Source: Corylus avellana (lineage: Eukaryota; Streptophyta; Magnoliopsida; Fagales; Betulaceae). Taken from it: a stretch of DNA of 64,000 nucleotides. The stretch's first letter is position 1; every line of letters begins with the position of its first letter. Under the pieces are notes generated by a model. The model was not told where the DNA came from. It saw only the letters and a program-made list of their open reading frames with translations, and did no database searches. Shown in pieces: positions 55,690 through 64,000 of the stretch. The DNA lies in contig NC_081544.1 of NCBI RefSeq assembly GCF_901000735.1, positions 20,659,410 through 20,723,409 on the forward strand. The letters run 5' to 3'. A program made the position numbers and the translations under genes.

Positions 55690-58600
55690 AAGAATAGGCA
55701 TATTCCCAGTTCAAATAAATTAGAGAGGATCTTAATTTCCTAATAGTTTTAATAAACCTTTAATACATCCAAAAAAAGACAAATTTGACCAACTGCAACT
55801 ATTTTATCAAAGACCAAGTTCTTAAATTTTGGTTTAATATATAGGACAAAGGGTTTAAATTTTGGCTCAACTGTAATGTAATTTCACGAGGGATATTTCA
55901 TAAAAAGGAACGGAATCCTTTCCAGTTCATTTACAGGAGAGCATCTAGTTCTTAGGTCCTGCCCCCTCTCAATCGGTCAATCTATGCTTGCATTAATGAG
56001 GTGACGTGAGCTATTGAAATAGCCTTCTCTTGTACTAAACACTAAACAATAGATGTGAAAGGCCATATAAATAAATAAAATTTCAACATAGTCCTGATTT
56101 TTCTAGATTCTAATCTAAATGAGTGATGCTAAAAAGATGAATTTTGAAAAAAAAAAAAAATGGTAGTCTAGCTCTAGCCAATTGAAATTAGGCAGTAGAT
56201 ATGCTTTTGTAGAATTCAAAACAGCAAAAAATCAATAAAAAGTAGCCTAATAAATCAGCCAAAATAAGTCTCTTGCTCAAAGAATTTTAATATGCAGCCA
56301 AAAATGTAAGGGCAAAAGCAATCACATCGATGGGCACAAAAGTCCTCCCACTACCCCCTTTAGATTGGAAGATGTGAGATTTTTGTTCTGACCTGAAAAA
56401 TTACGAATAAAATTCTTCTGTGTCATGGGAACCCCAAAAGAAATTGTGGCCTAAATCAGGACATTGAAGATTAGATTGACCAGAAGAGCTCCTTCATTGC
56501 TTTTGGTGGGTCTTTATGTGAAAATGATGGGAGTTAGTTGATAGGTTGGAGAGGTGTAGAGAATGATTATTTTCCATTTCCTTCTTGCCATCATCAGAAT
56601 AAGCTTGAAAGGGAAAATTACAGCAATATACCAATATTGGCCCAATTGGGCTTAAGGACCCAACCTCATGGGGCCCAAAATCAGGAATAGAGATTAGAGT
56701 ATACAATATTTGCACCACTTGAATGTAAAAATAAACTCCATTTTGCTTTGCTTTTGTGGATATCCGATGTGTGAAGCACTTTCCTTTGAGAAGTAAGTGG
56801 CATGTTTGGTGAACCATTATCAACCAATTTTTATTATTTAGTAATAAGATAAATATATTAGTCATTTTCTTTGATATTAAATTATTACTTATTTTAAAAA
56901 TCTATACTAAAATAAAAGTGAGCTTCAAACTCTAAAATTTTCTTTAATCTCATGTTAAATAACCTACTATTTCAATTTTCTTTTGAAAAACACTCATAGT
57001 GAGAAATTAAACTTGTTACACATAAATCCACCACTAAGATCCATGGGCCAAGGATCCGGCGTTGTCTCCTGAATGCCCGGGCCACTTGCTCAAATCCGAG
57101 AATATACTGGACCGAATCTTCTATACTTAATGACCAGATACGTCCGTTACAATTAGAATGCACTCCGACTATATGGACAGGTCACATGTGTCAAGATCCT
57201 CGAAACGGTTACACTTTGCCCTTGAAGAACTCTCGACGGTTATGCGCCATCCTCGGAATCCTATTAATGGCAATAACGATTTCATATCAATTATAATGGA
57301 TAGGGAACATGAATATTATCTCCTCTAGCCGTTATGCCTAGATCGCAGATTCTCCGTCTGATCATCATAGCTACACCAACATGATCAGCTACAAAAGACC
57401 TCATCTCCGAAGAGACTGGTACATACACTGAATGTCATACTAAGCTTTATACTAAGTTTACACAAACAATGAATTAAGTATCGGAGGAGGAATTGCCGGC
57501 CACCACCTGGTGCATCCTCTTGACGTGTGTTCTTGTTTATAGAATCAAAGGAAAGCGAACGAGAGAGAATCTTCGATTTGCCCTTGAGTCTACCATACCG
57601 GAAATTGTAACAAAAAGTCAAGTTAAAATTACTCTCAGCATTTCTATGAAGCAAATGGTGATGAATGTAGCTGCTATGAGAATGTTAAAACAAATTAAAA
57701 ATAAAACTACCAAAAATAAAACAAGCAAACACAAAATGCAGAGACTCATCAATTTCATAATTTACAATTCTTGACAGATACATGGAAACCCTTGACATCC
57801 AAAGCAATAAAAAAATAATAAAAAAAAAAAAAAAAAAAAAATTACCCAAATGGGATAAAAACATTCCAGACAAATGAAGAATAAGAAACTCACCTCAATC
57901 TTCCAAAAAGTCTGCTTATTTCACGAAGCTTCTAAACCTTCCCTAGCAGTGGCTCTGGCTCAGGTGCTCTGCTCTTTTTCAATCCTCATTTATTATAAGG
58001 AGTATATCCTTATTATATACTCTAACAGACAGTACACAACCATTGATTCTTGTCGTAAGTGACAACAATGTCACCAATCCTAAATCCGACAACAATCAAC
58101 AGATAACCCAAACTACAAATTTACAATCAAAACTTTCCTATGAACTGAGATGGAAATGCCACACTGCTTTCATGCAGGGGAAAGCTGCTAATTCTGCATT
58201 ATGGGTGTCCAATCTTCCATTATAGTCATTTTCCGCTTTCTTAACATATTTATTGCTTCCAAATTCCAACATGAGAAGGACATAAAAATTTGAGCATGTT
58301 AACCAAACTAGAGATCTACACCAATTAATCTCCTGTGTTCATTGCTGTTGTAATGGAAACGCTGTCCTGCAGCAAAAAATACAATTATACATAGGACAAG
58401 ATTGGTTTCAATAGCAATTAATGACACGCATATGTGTCAGATGAATGAACTCTTCCTAAACTACTTAAATCATATCTTATCCTTTTCTCTCTATATCCTT
58501 TCTTATGTGTACAAATTAACTAGGACCAAGAGAAAATCCCAAAACGTTTCCTTTAAAAGATGTGTGAAGCGATCCAGCATGGCCTCCATAGTGCTATGAT

Positions 58601-59817
58601 CAGGAGAACATGTTATTAAGCTTCACCTGCAAGAAATACTTTTGCTAGTGTTGGGTGGTCTTGAACTTCTCTCAACCTTAAAAGCTAGTTCAAAATGTGA
58701 GGCTTTTCCTCGTACTTAACCACTCGTCCTGCCCTTTTATAACCGATGTGACATAACTTAACACTCTTATAAACTGATCACTAACTCTTTCTACCACCGA
58801 TGTGAAATAACTCTAACAGCTAGGAGGGCAGTAAAGGAATCTAGTGTTGGGATCACTGGGGAACTGATGAGAGAAACTGCTTTGATGATGATGCAACCCT
58901 CTGAGTTGTTGCATAAAGCTGCTTGGACAAAGAAAGCAGTGTCAAGTCTGTTAAAACTTCTTTATTTTCTTGTTTTTAGCACTACTTCGAATACCATATG
59001 CATGCATAATTTAACATTCTTGCAATTATGATTGTAAACATTAAAACATGGTTCAAGTCTTTTGTCTTCCGTCCCATAAATTAAGTAAAAAAGAAATGTT
59101 GCAATGATGCAGAAATTGACGAAGCCAAGTTTTACATCGATATCCCAGCAACGGAGTCAAAAACCAACATTCTACCAACAGTGGATCTAGTCAGCATGCC
59201 ATATCAGAAACTCTATCAGCAATTCTACAAGTATTCCATTTTATTAGCAATTTATAGGAGTATTTGAGTTTAAAGCAATCTCGAAGGGTCTCAAATCTCA
59301 ACGTATAAAGGAGTTGAGACTTGAGAATTCTACAAGGAGAAACATCTTTAATTTTTACTCAAAAGATGAAGTAAGTCTAAAGGCTAAAAGAAAGATAAAA
59401 CTCGGTAGAATACTTGAGAAAAAAAATTTTGATTTGATAATAATTCAATTAATTGAGTTTTACATAATAAGCTAATCTATTTATAGAAGAGAAATACTTG
59501 TAAAGAAAGTAAACATAATCCTAATAGTAATAGTAAACATAATCCTAGTAACAATAGTAAACATAATCCTAATAAGGAAATGAAAATAATTAAAATACAT
59601 CTAACCCTATTAAGGAAAAGAATTAAAATCCTAATATAAAATTGACAATCAGCAGGAATCGTGACAATCTTTCCTTATGTACTTTTATTGTTTGAGAACA
59701 AGTAAAATTTTGATCAAGAGGAACTGCTCCAATATTATTTTTGATATTTTCCTTATTTTTCGTTTTTACAAAAAATATAGGTAAATATGGTCCTATATCA
59801 CATTGAGAAACTACTAT
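55021..59817. other. Intergenic, no gene recognised
   Basis: (CT)n at 55661-55689; poly(A) at about 55621-55635, 56148-56161 and 57819-57841. 57040-57420 has higher GC and different word use from its flanks, like an LTR fragment, but I could not place ends. Frames up to 123 codons (56494-56865, minus) show no family resemblance or splice partners. 59520-59580 repeats a gtaaacataatcctaat word three times. Confidence 0.45.
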
Positions 59818-59826
59818 TATTTTTTA

Positions 59827-60201
59827 GAGAAAACTTCACTTTGGCCTCCTGAACTTCCACTCAATTTTACAAACCCCCTGAACTTCCAAATTTCTCATTT
59901 TGGACCCCTAAACTTTCAATTACTCTTAATGTGGACCCCTCCATCAGATTTTAAACATTACATGATGTTTATACTCCTGATTTTTGTATAAAATTTCAAC
60001 TTTCAAAATGTTTTTTATTTTTTTAAAAAATGAAAATCAAGGACATTTTGGTCTTTTTTGTATTTTTAACGGCTAAAATTAACGGAAGGGTTCTAATTTA
60101 GAGTAATTGAAAGTTCAGGGGTTCAAAATGAGAGATTTGAAAGTTCAGGAGGGGTTTGTAAAATCAGGTGAAAGTTCTGGGGGCTAAAGTAAAGTTTTCC
60201 C
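59827..60201. mobile_element. Mutator-type MITE, 375 bp, exact 9-bp target duplication
   Basis: Inverted arms of about 115 bases: left gagaaaacttcactttggcc with tttacaaaccccctgaactt and ctcattttggacccctaaac; the complement of the right arm reads gggaaaactttactttagcc with the same following blocks. tatttttta flanks both sides (59818-59826 and 60202-60210); 9 bp is the Mutator-superfamily signature. The interior is non-coding. Confidence 0.92.
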
Positions 60202-60210
60202 TATTTTTTA

Positions 60211-61249
60211 TTTTCTTGTTTCTACTCTTCACTTTTGTGTTCAGTTCCAATTATGTTAGTTGTTTTCTATTTCTATTGGTATTCAATAAGTTGGTAAATT
60301 ATATAAGAATAAATGTAAAATTAGCTATTGTGGTTAGCTTAAATTACTGGTTATCATTAGGTGCTATGCCACCCCAACTTAGGTGGTGTGGCCCGAAGGC
60401 CATCCCTAGATTTACCAACCCCAGCCACCTGTGAGTGGCTCGCGTGTGTTACGTGTCGCCATTTTATTAGAACTGACTTAGCATCTAACAGAATCCATCA
60501 AATATTTTAAGGGAATTTGACTTGAGAGAATAAATATTTATATATTTTTTTCTTCAGATCTCAATAACTTTTGAATTTACTTTAATACGAAAAATAAGCG
60601 GTTTATAATTTAGGTAAACCATCGTAACTAAGTTTACATTTATCTCGATTATATAAGTGAATGTAACACAGCTTAATTTTAATTATTCTAATTTTTTTTT
60701 AACCTTTTTCGAGATGAGATTTGTTTTATTCAAGGCAGGACTGTTTTTAATCTTCCTCATTAATGTTCCGTTCTCCCACGTCACGCGGTCGCTTCGGTTA
60801 CACCACAGCACGCATGTACTGTTGTTATGCGTCATCAACACGCTCACATCTACCAAATTTGCATGTACTAATATATTTACAGCCTCACAACCACACTTAA
60901 GGGATTTATGTATTAATCTGTTTTTTTTTTTTTTTTTCTCTGAGTAAAATTTATAAATTAATCACTCATTTTGTTTATTCACCAGCAGAATGGCTAACAA
61001 ACAAACAAGGAAAGAACAAGCAGACAGAACTGAAAAAAAGAAAAAGAAAAAAAAGAGAGGAACATTGTCTGAACAACAACAACTACATAATACAGTGATA
61101 GGATTCACCCACATGGCCACACACATAGCATCCTAACCCATCCCCTTCACAGACAGCACAAAGCAGAATACAGTCAAAAAGCCACCAACTCCACTAACAA
61201 ATGACTTTGAAGTCAACACATACTTTTTCTCTCTACACAATTTTTTATA
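60211..61249. other. Spacer and 3' flank of the HIPP gene
   Basis: 60360-60445 carries the GGCCA/GTGGCT-rich words seen at 3420-3610 and 10770-10860. 60925-60940 is poly(T). 60990-61249 is the likely 3' untranslated region of the minus-strand HIPP gene. No other gene was recognised. Confidence 0.5.
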
Positions 61250-63152
61250 TTACATTATGGAACAGCTGCTTGTGTTCTCATCACTGAACATGTGTGCTGC
61301 AGAGTTATTGCCACTGTAATTAGGTTCAGTGTAAGGGTAGGAGGGGTTGGGGTTGAGGTTGGGGTTAGGGCTAGGGCTAAGGCTAGGGCTATAATTGTAG
61401 TAATAGCCAGTGGTAGGGGGAACAAAGGGGGACCTGTGATACATCATCTGGGGTTGTTGTTGTTGCTGCATGGCATGCCTGGCATGCATGTTCATGTTCA
61501 TCATCATGGGTGATGGATGGTTGTACCCATTCATGTTCATCAGCATGGATGATGGGTATTGGCCTGTGGCATATCCACCAGTTGGGAAACCAGCAGGAGA
61601 TCCCTGATGATGATGAGCATTGTTTGATTGGACTTGGAACCCTCCTCCCAAGCTATGGGAATTGCCTCCTAAAGCAGCAGCGGAAGCAACATTATTAACC
61701 CCATTTCCATGAAAACCAGCCAGACCCATCATGGCATTGATATCATTTGCCCTTTTCCCTTCCCCTGCATTCATGTTCCCACCACCCAAATGAGCACCGT
61801 TCATTTTTAGAGCAGCCATGGTTTTTGGATCAATCCCACCTGGACTAGCCTTCATTACCATATTCTGATTTGGGTTTCCTTTCTTTCCGTTCCCAGCATT
61901 CACATTTCCAATATTGTTCATTTTTCCATTGTTGGAAGAAGCTGCAGCAATGGCTCCAACGCCTTTCTTTGCATTGTTTGCATCGATTGCCTGCTGCCGG
62001 AGCAGACCCAGTTGATTAACTTTCTCCCTGACAAACCGCAGCTCCTCCTCTTCATCATCCTCCTCCTCGTCATCAAAAAAGTCATCATCTTCTTCAGAGC
62101 TGAAAGCAGGAAATTTCTGCTGATTTTTGAACACTTCAAGACCCTTCATTAACCCCTGTTTTTGGCCTTTGTTGTTCTTATCATCTTTGATGCAGTTGGT
62201 TTTCTGCTTTTGGTTTTGGTTGGTCTTCTGAGACCAAAGCTCAGCATGTTTTCCAGCTCTGACAAGTTTCTTGATCAAAGTAGCAGCATCTACACTTCCT
62301 GAAACTGTAACCTTTTGCTGCTCTGTATCTATGTTTACTTGGTACACGCCTGTAACAGAGGGGGGAAGATACATTAATAGGTTATAAAATGCGCAAAATT
62401 CAAATTTTAGAAGAAAAAATTGGTGAGAGATTTCCCCAAAGTTATGCCTTCTACCTCTAAAATAGTATAACTAACAGTAGTAAAAAGGAAGTAGTCAGTC
62501 ACGAGCATCAATTATTATATCCCATAAGAAACTGCTTTTTTGACTCAATTTCTTTCCTTTTATAGACAGAAAATGATAAGGACATCCTCGGTTGAAAGAA
62601 CAGTTCAAAGAATATCAGCTAAGCGAACCAGCAACATAAAATAACCAATGCCCTTTTGGCCGTTGAGAAGACTGTTGAACAGAACATAAATTAAATTTGA
62701 TGTTATTCTGCTTTTCAAACAGTTGAAATGAACTTCTTTCCAGAAATTTCTCTTAACACATTTTCCCAGCAACCAAACAAGTAGATATGTACATGTATCA
62801 AACAATGCGGTTACCGAGTGGCCAAAAGGAGCAAGACAAGAACATGTAACAAAAACAAAAAAATATGATGAGATATAGCGAGCACCTTCAATCCTCTGGA
62901 GGAGTTTCTTCACTTTCTGCTGGCACCCATCACAGTGTATGTTCACTCTGAGAACACAAGTCTGTAGATGAAAATAAAAGGAAGAACAAAAACAAGAAGA
63001 AGATTCTTAAAGAACAAACCACCCACGAACTTTGCCACATTCAAAGTAAGAAAAAATATTATAGAACAAAGAAAGTCTTGAAGACAGACAGAATGTGGTC
63101 AAGAAAGAGAGACCTGGATCTTGAGGAGCTTAAAGTCTTCTTCTTTAGTCAT
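61250..63152 (-). CDS. HIPP: Heavy-metal-associated isoprenylated plant protein (HIPP), complete
   Basis: Encodes 404 aa in three exons: 63152-63114, 62961-62886 and 62349-61250 (stop at 61250-61252). Residues 14-80 form a heavy-metal-associated domain with the metal-binding CDGC motif ([18 protein letters not shown]) and the [16 protein letters not shown] end. A Lys/Asn/Gln-rich linker follows, then an acidic run ([18 protein letters not shown]), then a long Gly/Asn/Met/Pro-rich tail. It ends CSIM, a CaaX box for farnesylation and membrane or nuclear attachment. Single domain plus Gly/Asn/Met tail resembles the Arabidopsis HIPP32-34/37 group, inferred from memory. Exon 1 codes only 13 residues ([13 protein letters not shown]); the ATG is the first in frame. 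No break was seen. Confidence 0.95.
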
Positions 63153-64000
63153 TTCTTCAGTGAAGTTCGGAGTGAACGATATTTCTCTTTCTCTTTTTTT
63201 TTTTTTTTTTTTTCTACAAAAGAAAGAAAAAGGATAAACACACCTAATCTAGTGGGGGTAAAAGAAAGATTCTTCCCGTCTCTATTTACTTCTTTTCATC
63301 CCCTCCTCTTCAGTTCTCAAAACCAAACAAAGCTGAGGCACATGGGTCTTGAGCTTTTAACTAAATAGTAACAGAAATGAGAGACAGAAGAATACCCAAA
63401 TGCCAAGACAAACAGGAGGAAATCACCGAAGGAAAAGGAGGAATATAAAAGTGAGAAAGAGAGAGTGAGAGAGAGAGAGAGAGAGATGGAAGTCAGAAGG
63501 GGAGGACTGAAATTAAGAGTAAAATATGGGAGAGAGAGAATGAGGGGAGGGGGGTGCTCTGAATTCTGAAGTGATGTGATTTAACGTTAAATACTGAGGA
63601 AAAACAATAAAAGAAGAACAGCGACATGACAGGCCGACTTCTATCTCAGTGCTCTTTGTCATATGTATTTCTCGTGATAAATTAATGCGAGCAGAGGCAG
63701 TAGCCAGTCTTGGGTCTTGGACTCGGAGGTGAAGAAATATGCTCAAATTTTCTTTTTTATTTTCTTCTCTCTGTACGCTCCTGACATGCATTTAAATAGA
63801 TTAAACATTTTTAAATTTTTGTTTTCAGATGGATAACGTTTCTATGATTTTGAATATATTCGAATCTGTTGTTTGATTAACTGTCCTACAAACTCAGACA
63901 CTAGTCTGTTGCCTCTTCCTCTTGGGCCAAATTTCAATGACCCTACGATTCCAGGATCGATATAATTTCAGGTCCAAATCATAATTGGAGTAGGTGTTTT
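63153..64000. other. HIPP 5' flank with (GA)n microsatellite
   Basis: Probable 5' untranslated region and promoter of the minus-strand HIPP gene. A T-run lies at about 63198-63214 and a (GA)n tract at 63466-63486 (CT-rich on the sense strand, common in plant leaders). The rest shows no gene. Confidence 0.5.

Noticed and set aside
56494..56865. 123-codon minus-strand frame
   Set aside because: No known domain and irregular composition. I found no splice partners or conserved start context.
27136..63152. LPR pair plus HIPP as a metal-handling gene cluster
   Set aside because: The genes are far apart, separated by transposons, and from unrelated families; nothing in the sequence shows shared regulation.

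Overview
This window is plant nuclear DNA, most likely from a woody eudicot; the species cannot be named from the sequence. The genes are intron-rich with GT-AG splice sites, the spacers are AT-rich, and most of the non-genic DNA consists of plant-type transposable elements (copia and gypsy LTR elements, TRIMs, LINEs, and hAT-, Mutator- and Tourist-like MITEs). Two runs of N (600-699 and 2588-2764) mark assembly gaps. I could rebuild four protein-coding genes exon by exon, all on the minus strand.

Layout. 1-10366 is gene-poor and MITE-rich; the first 599 bases recur almost unchanged at 9774-10372. 10367-21099 is a complete nine-exon gene for a plastid-targeted DUF3326 protein of 410 aa. Its 5.9-kb sixth intron holds two gypsy remnants in opposite orientation, a TRIM, another insertion and a tiny retroposition scar. 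A 5'-truncated LINE with a clear target-site duplication lies just beyond (21817-22831), then a broken Myb/SANT-like gene (24061-25275).

27136-30232 and 47831-50910 are two multicopper oxidases of the LPR1/LPR2 (LOW PHOSPHATE ROOT) type. They share orientation and three-exon structure (574 and 580 aa), so they are a local duplicate pair. The 17.6 kb between them holds a TRIM nested in the LTR of another TRIM, a decayed LINE, Tourist-like elements, and a 7.4-kb copia element (39801-47169). That copia is itself interrupted by a poly(A) retroposon in its 5' LTR and by a hAT-type MITE in its RNase H region. 50911-61249 holds more MITEs and a third LINE. 61250-63152 is a complete three-exon heavy-metal-associated isoprenylated protein (HIPP) gene.

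The genes do not form a pathway. LPR proteins are ferroxidases of the apoplast/secretory route and HIPPs bind metals, so both touch metal biology, but their proximity may be chance. I found no CRISPR array, rRNA, tRNA or convincing undescribed gene system. The most unusual material is the datable nesting of mobile elements, one apparently unclassified 1-kb retroposon, and the gap-associated duplication.
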